Positions 56,431-64,000 of a DNA stretch of 64,000 nt are shown one piece after another. The translations under genes and the position numbers were made by a program. The stretch's first letter is position 1. Each line of letters begins with the position of its first letter. Source of the DNA: Hymenobacter volaticus (GTDB lineage Bacteria; Bacteroidota; Bacteroidia; Cytophagales; Hymenobacteraceae); contig NZ_CP095061.1 of assembly GCF_022921055.1 (NCBI RefSeq), positions 154,001 through 218,000 of the forward strand. The letters are read 5' to 3'. The notes under the pieces were generated by a model, which was not told where the DNA came from, did no database searches, and saw nothing but the letters and a program-made list of their open reading frames with translations.

Positions 56431-57663
56431 ATGAACTCTGTCACCATCGGCCTGATCTGCGAAGGCAAGAACCCGCCCGACAAACGAGTGCCCCTCACGC
56501 CCAAGAAATGCGTGGAAGCAGAAGCGCAGTACCCGGGCCTGCGCATTGTAGTGCAGGAGAGTCCGCACCGCTGCTTTTCCGACCAGGAATACCGCGACCT
56601 AGGGCTGGAAGTACGAGCTGATGTAGCAGAATGCGACATTCTGATGGGCGTGAAAGAAGTGCCCGTCGGCCAACTGATTCCCAACAAAACCTACCTGTTC
56701 TTTTCGCATACGGTAAAGAAACAGCCCGCCAACCGGGAGTTGCTGCGGGCTATAATCCATCACAACATCACTCTAATCGACTACGAGTTGATGACCAACC
56801 AGGAAGGCGGAGAGCGAATAGTAGCGTTTGGCCGATGGGCCGGCATTGTAGGTGCTTACAACGGACTGCTTACGTACGGTCGTAAGCATGGGCTCTATAG
56901 CCTCAAGCCGGCTTACCAGTGCGTTGATATGGAGGATATGCAGGAAGAGTTTTTCAAGGTGAAACGCCTGCCGCCCATCAAAATGGTAGTTACGGGCTCG
57001 GGGCGCGTGGCCCAGGGGGCACTGGAGGTGTTGGATTTGATGGGCTTGCGACGGGTAAGCGTTTACGACTATCTGTACCAAGACTTCAACGAACCCGTCT
57101 ACACCCAGCTACGCAGCTCCGACTATAACCGCCGCCGCGACGGCCGCGTGTGGGATACGCCTGATTTTCACCGCAACCCGCATGAGTACGAATCCACTTT
57201 CGGCACCTTCCTGCCGGTCACAGACCTGCTGATTGCTTGTGCCTATTGGCATCCGGCAGCGCCAAAGCTGTTCACTGAACAAGACACCCAACGCCCGGAT
57301 TTTCGCATCAACACCATCGCCGACGTTACCTGCGACGTGAATGGCTCAGTACCCACCACCAAACGGAGCAGCAGCATTCCAGATCCAGTGTTCGACTACA
57401 ACTGCCGCACCGGTGAGTTGGAGCCCGCGTACTCTAATCCGTCCAACATCACCATTATGGCCGTCGACAATTTGCCTTGCGAACTGCCACGCAATGCCAG
57501 CCGTGACTTCAGCCGTCAGCTCATCGATAACGTGCTACCCCATTTACTTGGCAAGCCCGGCCAAGACAAAGTGGTAGAACGGGCAACCATTGCGCGCAAT
57601 GGCCAGCTCCTACCGCGCTATCACTACCTCAGCGACTATGTAGCCGAGCATCAGCCAGCTTAG
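56431..57663 (+). CDS. Saccharopine dehydrogenase / alanine dehydrogenase-like oxidoreductase
   Basis: A 410-residue NAD(P)-dependent enzyme of the AlaDh/PNT and LYS1 group. The N-terminal catalytic domain has GKNPPDKRVPLTPKKC and the helical HTVKKQPANRELLRA segment, and the nucleotide-binding domain has the glycine motif VTGSGRVAQGALEVLDLMG. The sequence is closer in layout to saccharopine dehydrogenase (lysine-forming) than to alanine dehydrogenase, but bacterial relatives may act on other amino-acid adducts. ATG at 56431 gives the family start (MNSVTIGLICEG). Confidence 0.8.
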   Translation: MNSVTIGLICEGKNPPDKRVPLTPKKCVEAEAQYPGLRIVVQESPHRCFSDQEYRDLGLEVRADVAECDILMGVKEVPVGQLIPNKTYLFFSHTVKKQPANRELLRAIIHHNITLIDYELMTNQEGGERIVAFGRWAGIVGAYNGLLTYGRKHGLYSLKPAYQCVDMEDMQEEFFKVKRLPPIKMVVTGSGRVAQGALEVLDLMGLRRVSVYDYLYQDFNEPVYTQLRSSDYNRRRDGRVWDTPDFHRNPHEYESTFGTFLPVTDLLIACAYWHPAAPKLFTEQDTQRPDFRINTIADVTCDVNGSVPTTKRSSSIPDPVFDYNCRTGELEPAYSNPSNITIMAVDNLPCELPRNASRDFSRQLIDNVLPHLLGKPGQDKVVERATIARNGQLLPRYHYLSDYVAEHQPA

Positions 57664-57708
57664 GTTGATATTAAAAAGACTCCGCTTTTTCTGCAATCGA
57701 CTTACAGC

Positions 57709-57751
57709 AAAACAGCTTTCAGCGGCTACATCGAGCTGCTGAAAGCTGTTT
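57709..57751. terminator. Hairpin between the oxidoreductase and DUF1206 genes
   Basis: AAACAGCTTTCAGC pairs with GCTGAAAGCTGTTT, 14-bp stem, 14-base loop; convergent genes on either side. Confidence 0.75.
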
Positions 57752-57801
57752 CATTATTCTCGAGATTAGGCAAAGCGAACTGATAGCCCAGCGGGCGTAG
57801 C

Positions 57802-58632
57802 CTAAACGCCCCGCAGCACTGGGTAGCGGGCCTGTACTAGCATGTAGAGTCCGTAGGCCATGAGGCCTAATGCCACAATGCCTAGCACAGCGGGGCCCAT
57901 AGTAGCAAGTAAATCAAACGCTTCGTCGGTGGTCCCAGTCTGCGAAGCGCTGGACTGCCGGCCGGCCTGCACAAAAAAGTAGCCGATAATACCCATTACA
58001 ATACCTCGCGCCGTGTAGCCTACTTGGCCCGTGCGGTACACAATGTTTTGCTGGTTGGCGGGTAGGTCGCTGGAGTTTACGTGCTTATAAAACTTGCCAG
58101 AGTAGGCATTGATGATTTGGTAGATGCCAGCCCCAATAATGATTAATCCTACTGCAATAATAATCCAGTCGCCACCGGGCCAGCTGAGTACTTTGGCTGT
58201 AAGAGTCTGCTGGCTGTTGCCACCGTCGCTGGCGCTGCCCTTAAATGCTAGCTGCGCCGCAAACCAAGCCAAGCTAGCATAAAGTAGACCGCTACCTGCG
58301 TAACCTATCCGTCGTCCTATACCCTTGGCCCCTGAGCCTTTATTCTCAGTGTCGCGGACGGCTTGCACAAAGCGCCAGATGATATAACCGAGCAAGCCAA
58401 GTGCAATAAAACCAAGCAACACCGAGCCACCCGGTACATCTTGTAAAGTTTGGACGGCTTGCTTTTTGTCGGCAGTTTGACCACCGCGCTGACCAGTGGC
58501 GGCTAGCAGCGCCAGCAGGCCCATAAGCAGATACACTAGACCTTTGGCAGCAAAACCAAAACGTGCTAGCGCCCGGATACCCGACGAAGGGGAAGTAGGA
58601 ACAGCAGAGGAAAGAGAGTTAGCAACAGTCAT
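57802..58632 (-). CDS. DUF1206 membrane protein
   Basis: A 276-residue protein with six membrane helices arranged as three repeats of the DUF1206 unit, each starting with a glycine-rich helix: ARFGFAAKGLVYLLMGLLAL, GRRIGYAGSGLLYASLAWFA and VGYTARGIVMGIIGYFFVQA. Function unknown. ATG at 58632 gives a short polar N-terminus before the first helix; the longer form to 58767 overlaps the upstream gene. It lies 61 bases after the DprA-like gene and is probably cotranscribed. Confidence 0.87.
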   Translation of the reverse strand: MTVANSLSSAVPTSPSSGIRALARFGFAAKGLVYLLMGLLALLAATGQRGGQTADKKQAVQTLQDVPGGSVLLGFIALGLLGYIIWRFVQAVRDTENKGSGAKGIGRRIGYAGSGLLYASLAWFAAQLAFKGSASDGGNSQQTLTAKVLSWPGGDWIIIAVGLIIIGAGIYQIINAYSGKFYKHVNSSDLPANQQNIVYRTGQVGYTARGIVMGIIGYFFVQAGRQSSASQTGTTDEAFDLLATMGPAVLGIVALGLMAYGLYMLVQARYPVLRGV

Positions 58633-58693
58633 AGTGTGGAGTCTAGGTGGTGGGTAGAACATCCGTACGCAGAAAGCTGCTCCGTTGTTGAAA

Positions 58694-59290
58694 TTAGAGG
58701 GCGGGCGGGCGCGGCTGAGTAGGTGATCCAGTGACCCGGCCCAAGGCTCCCGTCGGACGATAGACACTCGCCCCTCGTTGTAACAACGGCAGGTTCATGG
58801 GAAGATCCAGGGTAAGGATGGGTTTGCCTTTTGCAACGGGATGGTTTAGCAACCGGTCAATGTTGCCATTGGCAGTCATGTAAGGCACGAAAAACTGATC
58901 GGCTAAGTCGGCTACTATTAGGTTCCGGATTTCCGCGGTTTCATCGGTGATGGTCCGCACGTTGCTTTCAAAAGGAGTAAGAAACAGCAAGCGGCCAGCT
59001 TCTATCTCGGTTCCATACTCAAAGCGAAGGTTGGGTTGGATACCACGACCCAGAACGTAGATGATAGGCTGCTGAGGACCCTGCAGTAAATAACGAAAGA
59101 CAGCCTGTTCTAGCTTGGAATGAAACCCCGACAAGATACAAGTACGATCATAGCGTTGCTCAAGCGCCCACACGTAAGTTGGCCGTTCAATAGCTTCTGG
59201 GTACTGGCGCGAGCAGAAAAAAGCAGTTTTGGGCTGCCTTAGTAGAGCTGGATTACCCAGGGTGCGTAATTCCTCTGGATTAATGCTCAT
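58694..59290 (-). CDS. DprA-like Rossmann-fold protein (SLOG superfamily)
   Basis: A 198-residue single-domain protein related to the DprA/Smf nucleotide-binding fold: TLGNPALLRQPKTAFFCSRQYP, RYDRTCILSGFHSKLEQAVFR, and PIIYVLGRGI correspond to the SLOG core strands. It lacks the extra domains of DprA, and the usual GSR is CSR, so it is probably not the competence factor. SLOG proteins bind nucleotide-derived ligands. Role here unknown. Confidence 0.65.
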   Translation of the reverse strand: MSINPEELRTLGNPALLRQPKTAFFCSRQYPEAIERPTYVWALEQRYDRTCILSGFHSKLEQAVFRYLLQGPQQPIIYVLGRGIQPNLRFEYGTEIEAGRLLFLTPFESNVRTITDETAEIRNLIVADLADQFFVPYMTANGNIDRLLNHPVAKGKPILTLDLPMNLPLLQRGASVYRPTGALGRVTGSPTQPRPPAL

Positions 59291-59422
59291 AAGATGAAAA
59301 CAAAGAAGGCAATTTTAGTAAATGTAGGTAGATAATAATAATTATAATGCATATATGAAAAATTATGCTCGCCGCTTACTATACTTAAAGATTTAGATCT
59401 TGGAATAAAGGATTCGGGTTTT

Positions 59423-59465
59423 AAAGCAAATGCCTCGGACATTGCTGTCCAAGGCATTTGCTCTT
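59423..59465 (-). terminator. Hairpin after the CsbD gene
   Basis: AAAGCAAATGCCT...GGAC pairs with GTCC..AGGCATTTGCTCT; on the minus strand it lies 22 bases past the CsbD stop. Confidence 0.7.
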
Positions 59466-59486
59466 AACTTGAAAACACTTCAGTGC

Positions 59487-59705
59487 TTAAAAAGTGCGCT
59501 TGAACCACGCTTTAATGTCTTCAACTGCCTCACCTGTTTTATGTTGTAGACTGCCAAACCATTCGTCTTGCTTGCCTTCCTCATACGTGAGGTCATCGTC
59601 GGTGAGGCCGCCCCATTTCTGCTTGGCTTGGCCTTTGATTTCATTCCAGTTACCGCGTGCACGCAATTCGGTGCTGTCGTCGATGCCGTTGTTATTAGCG
59701 TCCAT
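59487..59705 (-). CDS. CsbD-family stress protein
   Basis: A 72-residue acidic, hydrophilic protein. The CsbD core NWNEIKGQAKQKWGGLTDDDL is at about residues 20-40, followed by EGKQDEWFGSLQHKTGEAVEDIKAWFK. CsbD-like proteins accumulate under general stress in many bacteria. The N-terminus (DANNNGIDD) resembles a calcium-binding loop, which is unusual for the family. Followed by a terminator. Confidence 0.9.
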   Translation of the reverse strand: MDANNNGIDDSTELRARGNWNEIKGQAKQKWGGLTDDDLTYEEGKQDEWFGSLQHKTGEAVEDIKAWFKRTF

Positions 59706-59972
59706 AGAAGGTGGGTATTTTGTGGAGGATACACAGATATACGGTTTGGGCGTAAGCTCGACCGAAAAAAACGGATATTATTTGTTTTGATCCTCTATAT
59801 CAAAGGTTTACAGTAGGTCCGCTGCCAGTAAATAAAATCGGGCCACAGGGGTGCTGGCCGCTTGAATATCCCTCACAAGCTGGTTTCTTTAGGTTGTTAT
59901 TTACTGCGTTTAAATCTGCTGGCTCCAAAGAAGCCGCTTTTACTTTATCTGCCTTGATTTCAACTATTTATT

Positions 59973-61526
59973 ATGGATGATCTGCGTACAACCCTGGCCA
60001 CTTTCTCGCCTGAGGACCGCAAGGATTTCGCGCAGTTTATTCAGCGTCAGAAGCGCAAACAGAAAGGCCGGATGGACTTGCGACTCTACGAGTTGTTGTT
60101 GCATCCCAAAGAATACACAACACCACAGATGCTAGCTCGTCTTTACCCCGACGAACCCAACGCCACGGCGTACTACGCCCTGCGTAAGCGCCTTTTGCGT
60201 CACCTCACCGACTATCTTTTGCTGCGCCAGCGTCACCACGACCCTACGGCAGCTTCCTCGGTTCGCGGTTTGCTCACGTTAGCGCAGTATTTATTTGAGG
60301 CGGGGGTGCTACGACTGGCTTGGGCTACCTTGCGCAAGGCTGAGAAGCTAGCGCGCCTCAACGAGCAGTATGAACTGCTTAACACAGTTTATAACCTGCA
60401 GATTGCTCACGCCGGCAACGAATTCGCCGACCCGCTGGAAGAAATTATTCGGTGCCGCCACCTCAACAAAAAAGCTGCCGACGAAGAAGAGCGCGCTGGC
60501 ATTGCCGACAGCCTGATCCGGCAGCGCCTGCGTCAAGCCCGCGTGAAAGGCCGAGCCGGTGAAGCTTTCGATGGGATTTTGCAGGATGTATTACGCGAGT
60601 ATGATTTGCAAGAAGCGTTTGCGCGCCGCCCCGCCGTGCTCTACCGCCTAATGTCCATTGCCCGCAACGCCATGCTAGTGCGCCGGGACTTTGCTTCGTT
60701 TACACCCTTCGTGCTGCGCTGCTACCACCTGATGGAAAAGCGCCACGGCTTTCAGCCCGCGCACCGCTATTACCAAGTAGGGTTGCTGTACATGATTGCG
60801 CACGCCCTCTACCGGGTGCGACGCTTCGAGGAATCGGTGCGGTATCTGGAACTGCTACGGGGCGCTTTAACGCAGGAAGGGGGCGCAAGTTACCAGGCCG
60901 AGTGGCTGCCGCGCCACACGTTTCTGCTGGCGGCCAACTATGCTTTTCTGCGCCGCAACGCCGAAAGTATTCAACTGCTAGAGAATGCCTTACGCCCGTC
61001 TACCAATACCCTCTCTCCCCGCGACCAGCTTACGGCGCGCCTCGGGCTGGCCTTCCATTATTTCGCGGAGGGCAAATTCACCAAAACCAACCAAGCGCTT
61101 ATCAACATTGGCCGCTCCGACCACTGGTGCGAGCAGGAAATGGGTTTGGAGTGGCTGATCAACAAAAACATCGGCGAGATGCTGGCTCAATTTGAGATGG
61201 GCAATTCCGATTTGGCTTTGAACCGGCTACGGTCTATCGAGCGGCTAGTGCGGGAGCGAAGCGGCGTCGAGGATGGCGGACCATACGCCTACGTGCTCAG
61301 CTACCTAACTCTGGTGCGCCAAATTATCGATAATCCGGAGGCGATGCAGCAACCAGAGTTTGCCAGTCAGGTAGAGAAAATGCCGGAGTCATTGCCCCTA
61401 CAGCGCGAAGACTTACAAGCACTTAGCTTTTACGCTTGGTTGCAAGCCCGCATAATGCGCCGACCCTACTACGAGGTACTACTAGAATTTGCCGATGTAC
61501 CCGCGGAAGCTGACCTGAAGAAATAA
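59973..61526 (+). CDS. Large helical protein, unknown (TPR-like)
   Basis: A 517-residue soluble protein made almost wholly of helices, rich in Arg and Leu. It opens with a conserved-looking SPEDRKDFAQFIQRQKRK segment and YYALRKRLLRHLTDYLLLR; the middle and end show helix pairs of tetratricopeptide type (FLLAANYAFLRRNAESIQLL, ARLGLAFHYFAEGKFTKTNQAL). No enzymatic motif. Relatives of similar length occur in Cytophagales without known function. A strong terminator follows. Confidence 0.7.
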   Translation: MDDLRTTLATFSPEDRKDFAQFIQRQKRKQKGRMDLRLYELLLHPKEYTTPQMLARLYPDEPNATAYYALRKRLLRHLTDYLLLRQRHHDPTAASSVRGLLTLAQYLFEAGVLRLAWATLRKAEKLARLNEQYELLNTVYNLQIAHAGNEFADPLEEIIRCRHLNKKAADEEERAGIADSLIRQRLRQARVKGRAGEAFDGILQDVLREYDLQEAFARRPAVLYRLMSIARNAMLVRRDFASFTPFVLRCYHLMEKRHGFQPAHRYYQVGLLYMIAHALYRVRRFEESVRYLELLRGALTQEGGASYQAEWLPRHTFLLAANYAFLRRNAESIQLLENALRPSTNTLSPRDQLTARLGLAFHYFAEGKFTKTNQALINIGRSDHWCEQEMGLEWLINKNIGEMLAQFEMGNSDLALNRLRSIERLVRERSGVEDGGPYAYVLSYLTLVRQIIDNPEAMQQPEFASQVEKMPESLPLQREDLQALSFYAWLQARIMRRPYYEVLLEFADVPAEADLKK

Positions 61527-61560
61527 TTCTACGGTGCTTAGCCGTAGACTGGCGTGAAAT

Positions 61561-61616
61561 AGAAAAGGCCGCACAGCAAATCCGGTATAACCAGATATTA
61601 CTGTGCGGCCTTTTCT
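61561..61616. terminator. 16-bp perfect hairpin terminator
   Basis: AGAAAAGGCCGCACAG (61561-61576) and CTGTGCGGCCTTTTCT (61601-61616) around a 24-base loop, between convergent genes. Confidence 0.85.
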
Positions 61617-61628
61617 GCTTGGGTGCTG

Positions 61629-62024
61629 CTATTCTTCCCGAGCAGCCTTGTTTACTTCAGCCTTAGCTTCGGCAGCAGCTTTATCGATTTTTGCATCGGC
61701 CTTGTTGGCAGCGGCTTCGGTAGCATTGGCCGCTTTTTCAGCACCGGCTTCTATCTTTTGGCCTGCTTTTTCGCCCGCGTTGTCGATGGCCGTGCCGGCA
61801 TTCTCGGCGGCAGCTTCGGTGTTAGCAGCTGCTTTGTCTACTGCATTTTCGGTGGCGTTGGCGGCGTTATTTGCTTCCGCAGAAGCAGCGTCGCCAGCGT
61901 TTTCGGCAGCAGCTTCCGTGTTATCAGCGGCGGCTTCAGCATTTTCTTTGCCGGTTTGAGTGCAAGAGGTAGCGGCAAAGGCAACGGCAGCAGCTACGAA
62001 CAAAGTTTTAACAGACATTTTCAT
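61629..62024 (-). CDS. Alanine-rich amphipathic-repeat lipoprotein (LEA/apolipoprotein-like)
   Basis: A 131-residue lipoprotein from ATG at 62024 (or 129 from 62018). The lipobox is AATSC. The mature part is built of about 11-residue repeats of Ala, Glu, Asn and Lys (NTEAAAENAGDAA, NTEAAAENAGTAI, KAANATEAAANKAD), one long amphipathic helix like LEA or apolipoprotein repeats. Such helices may protect membranes or wall during drying. No paralogue in the window. Confidence 0.75.
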   Translation of the reverse strand: MKMSVKTLFVAAAVAFAATSCTQTGKENAEAAADNTEAAAENAGDAASAEANNAANATENAVDKAAANTEAAAENAGTAIDNAGEKAGQKIEAGAEKAANATEAAANKADAKIDKAAAEAKAEVNKAAREE

Positions 62025-62347
62025 GATCGAGGAAACAATAAATGGTGGTTGGGAAACTCGACTGTTAATCAGCATCTGGTAGAAAGGTAACCCAACAGTA
62101 TTAGCGCATTTCAACAAAGCAAAAAGCTTGAGCAGCAACGCAACGGAAGGCTACCTCAAGCTATTTTAGTTGGTGCACGTGTAGCCTCCATGCAGTATGC
62201 TAAGGCAGTGATTCTCTTCCACTATAAGGGAGAAGTTGCTGGCAGTTGCTGTACAGGCTGCGCCAGAGCTAGAGGCCTGAACTCAACTTTTCCTAACGGG
62301 AGTAAGTATAGGAAAGCAAGCTCTCCCGCTCACTGACTTTTATCATC
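62025..62347. other. 323-bp divergent gap
   Basis: Between the repeat lipoprotein (reverse) and the gene at 62348 (forward). No exact TAnnTTTG box and no hairpin seen. Confidence 0.4.
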
Positions 62348-62749
62348 ATGGACTCCACTGCTTCTACCCCCCAGACGCCCGCCACACCCAATGTGCCGCT
62401 CGACGTCACTGATCAGCAGAACACTGCTTTGCTCGAAGACACGCTCAATTTGCTCAATGCTGGCGTACCCGATCAGCGTGACCAACACGGCTTAGCTGAG
62501 ATAGAGCGGTGGGAAGCAGTGCTACAAGCTTCTGAGCGGCCTGGCTTGGCCAAGATTATTCAGGAGCTTGCTACCCTGCGCGAACAACTAACGGCTCCTG
62601 ACACAGAAACCCACGACCTAGCAGAAACCATAGCCACATTGGGCGCCGAAACAGCAAAAGTAGCCGACGATCCTAACGCCGATTATTCGGCGCCGCTTGG
62701 CCACCTAAGCAAAGTGCTTATTAAGATGGGCTCTTCGCTCTCACGCTAA
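62348..62749 (+). CDS. Small acidic helical protein, unknown
   Basis: A 133-residue soluble acidic protein: a Pro/Thr-rich N-terminus (1-20), then helices (LLEDTLNLLNAG, LAKIIQELATLREQL, HDLAETIATLGAETAKVADD) and a final helix with KVLIKMGSSL. No family recognised. Followed by a strong terminator, so a single-gene unit. Confidence 0.6.
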   Translation: MDSTASTPQTPATPNVPLDVTDQQNTALLEDTLNLLNAGVPDQRDQHGLAEIERWEAVLQASERPGLAKIIQELATLREQLTAPDTETHDLAETIATLGAETAKVADDPNADYSAPLGHLSKVLIKMGSSLSR

Positions 62750-62762
62750 ACTACTTATCAAA

Positions 62763-62798
62763 AAAAGCGCCCCGGCCAATCAGGTCGGGGCGCTTTCG
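62763..62798 (+). terminator. Terminator after the 62348 gene
   Basis: AAAGCGCCCCGGCC pairs with GGTCGGGGCGCTTT (one G-T pair), 14 bases past the stop, with a short T-run. Confidence 0.85.
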
Positions 62799-62894
62799 TT
62801 TGTGACATCTTTGAAGCTGCCTTTTGGCTGTGGGCACAGCGGGGAGTTGTGTTGGAATCACGGGGTCAAGCTTTACTGTGCCTGAATAGTAGCC

Positions 62895-62902
62895 TACCTT
62901 TG
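62895..62902 (+). promoter_or_regulatory. Bacteroidota -7 box (TACCTTTG) for the 62930 gene
   Basis: Exact TAnnTTTG match 28 bases before the ATG at 62930, ruling out the start at 62849. Confidence 0.6.
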
Positions 62903-62929
62903 CGGGCCCTTATTCTGGGTTGCCCGCCT

Positions 62930-63958
62930 ATGTCTGCTTCTTCTGCCCTCGACGATTTCACTTTCTACGACCCGTTCGACGGTATGCGCTTCGGGCCGGA
63001 ACAATGTTTTCTGTGTGGCACGCCAACTACGCCCGCCGACTTTGTACCCGTCTTCGCCAATTGGTTGATGAGTCGTTACAACTTGCACAGTCGGCAAATT
63101 AAGTTGCTCGACCTCAGCATTGTAACGTATCAGGATCTGCGCATTCCTTGCTGCCCGCGCTGCCGTACCAAGCACGTTGAGCCACTAGAAACACAAGTAG
63201 AAGCTGCTGCTGGTAAAGGTGTTGAAGCGCTAAGAAGCTTAGACGATAAGACCTTGTATTTGTGGTTAGGCAAGATGTTCTACGGGGTGCTCGTAAAGGA
63301 GCTACTGAACGAGCTCGAGCCGCTAGCAGTGCCGCAATATCCGCTCGCCGAAAATGCCCGAATGCTACGTCGGTTTCAGGCGTTTTTCCAGTGCTTTCAA
63401 GCATTGCGCGTACCCGTTGAGTTCGAGGACTTCACACCAGCTTCTATTTTCGTGCTAGAAGTTGATGCCACTCAAGACGATATGCCTTTTGAGTACGACG
63501 ACGACCTAAGTACTCTAGCCTTCAGCATCAAACTCGACAATGCAGTTATCACGGCCTGCCTCGTCGACAACGGTATCATCCAGCAAGCCATGCGCCGCGT
63601 GTATCAGGATGCCAACCGACCTCTGCATCCAGTGCAAGTAGCTGAGTTTAAAGCACGTGTTTACTACGCCGCCTACATTCTGAACGTAGTGCCCGATTAT
63701 TTCCCGCGTAGCCGCAAGCCCGGTGCAACCCATATAGAAATGGACACCCTAATCGACGACATCACCGGCGACATTTTCAACCCTTGGGAAAATGCAGCCT
63801 ACGGACAGTCGTTGTTGGAAATGTGGAAACGGTGGAATATTCCGCTGGCAGAGATCATGCAGGATCCTGAACAACCGCTTTCCTTCCTATACGAAGCGGA
63901 TGGGGAACCCCGGCAGCTTACGCGCTACCCAGAGGAAAACCAAGGAAACAAAAAATAA
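62930..63958 (+). CDS. Unknown protein with a two-part zinc-finger-like N-terminus
   Basis: A 342-residue soluble protein. Near its start are two Cys pairs, CFLCG (about 26-30) and CPRC in PCCPRCRTKH (about 75-84), spaced as in treble-clef or HNH-associated zinc fingers. The rest is mixed helix and strand with many acidic residues (VEFEDFTPASIFVLEVDATQ in part), ending in a Glu/Asn/Lys tail. No nuclease His-Asn pair is obvious. It is conserved-looking but not recognised. Confidence 0.65.
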   Translation: MSASSALDDFTFYDPFDGMRFGPEQCFLCGTPTTPADFVPVFANWLMSRYNLHSRQIKLLDLSIVTYQDLRIPCCPRCRTKHVEPLETQVEAAAGKGVEALRSLDDKTLYLWLGKMFYGVLVKELLNELEPLAVPQYPLAENARMLRRFQAFFQCFQALRVPVEFEDFTPASIFVLEVDATQDDMPFEYDDDLSTLAFSIKLDNAVITACLVDNGIIQQAMRRVYQDANRPLHPVQVAEFKARVYYAAYILNVVPDYFPRSRKPGATHIEMDTLIDDITGDIFNPWENAAYGQSLLEMWKRWNIPLAEIMQDPEQPLSFLYEADGEPRQLTRYPEENQGNKK

Positions 63959-64000
63959 GAGGAGGGAGGCAAGTGGCGGCTAGCTAGCCTGCCATATTTG

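Noticed and set aside
1..64000. CRISPR array, prophage or anti-phage defence island
   Set aside because: No regular spaced repeats, Cas, phage structural or recognisable defence genes; the dispersed palindromes are irregularly spaced.

Overview
The window looks like chromosome of a Bacteroidota bacterium of the order Cytophagales, most likely Hymenobacter or a close relative. The evidence is TAnnTTTG promoter boxes in front of many genes, a type IX secretion sorting tail on an exported polysaccharide lyase, a short-chain-dehydrogenase-type threonine dehydrogenase, a fused alpha/beta E1 2-oxoacid dehydrogenase, the folP-cdaA pair beside DUF1599 and BT_3928 family genes, and a bacillithiol-type YtxJ protein. 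Most of the sequence is moderately GC-rich; about 31.2-34.9 kb is clearly AT-rich.

Layout. 0-9 kb: BrkB/YihY membrane protein, a lipoprotein, a DUF3891 protein, threonine dehydrogenase, two patatin phospholipases and kbl. 9-19 kb: cdaA and folP (4-bp overlap), DUF1599, BT_3928 family, a lone Dpp/Opp-type permease, aroK, a fatty acid hydroxylase, PAP2 phosphatase, nhaA and two small membrane ORFs. 19.4-30.9 kb: a complete Kdp potassium-uptake locus (sigma-54 response regulator, small membrane ORF, kdpF, kdpA, kdpB, kdpC, outer-membrane barrel, kinase-less KdpD, separate histidine kinase). 31.3-34.4 kb: AT-rich segment with HTTM-like and OpgC-like membrane proteins. 35-50 kb: tRNA-Asn, a degenerate Rieske-like lipoprotein, pheS, three exported proteins sharing a new APG-x9-[ST]TDYxGRP module, an M16 peptidase, a large membrane protein, E1 dehydrogenase, small exported proteins, YtxJ, OsmC, a barrel protein, lipA, lipoproteins. 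50-64 kb: gcvP, a PL11 rhamnogalacturonan lyase, a saccharopine/alanine dehydrogenase-like enzyme, DUF1206, a DprA-like protein, CsbD and several conserved unknowns.

Functional threads. Threonine dehydrogenase and Kbl turn threonine into glycine and acetyl-CoA, GcvP feeds glycine into one-carbon units, and LipA makes the lipoyl cofactor needed by the glycine cleavage H protein and by the E2 partner of the E1 dehydrogenase. Kdp, NhaA and the c-di-AMP synthase CdaA all bear on ion homeostasis.

Three things stand out. (1) Six genes are each broken by loss of exactly one base in a short G or C run, a pattern that points to homopolymer sequencing error rather than real gene decay. (2) At least four copies of a palindromic REP-like element lie between genes, three of them in or beside the kdp locus. 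(3) The APG-x9-[ST]TDYxGRP family at 37.0-38.9 kb appears undescribed. No CRISPR array, transposase, integrase or rRNA was seen.
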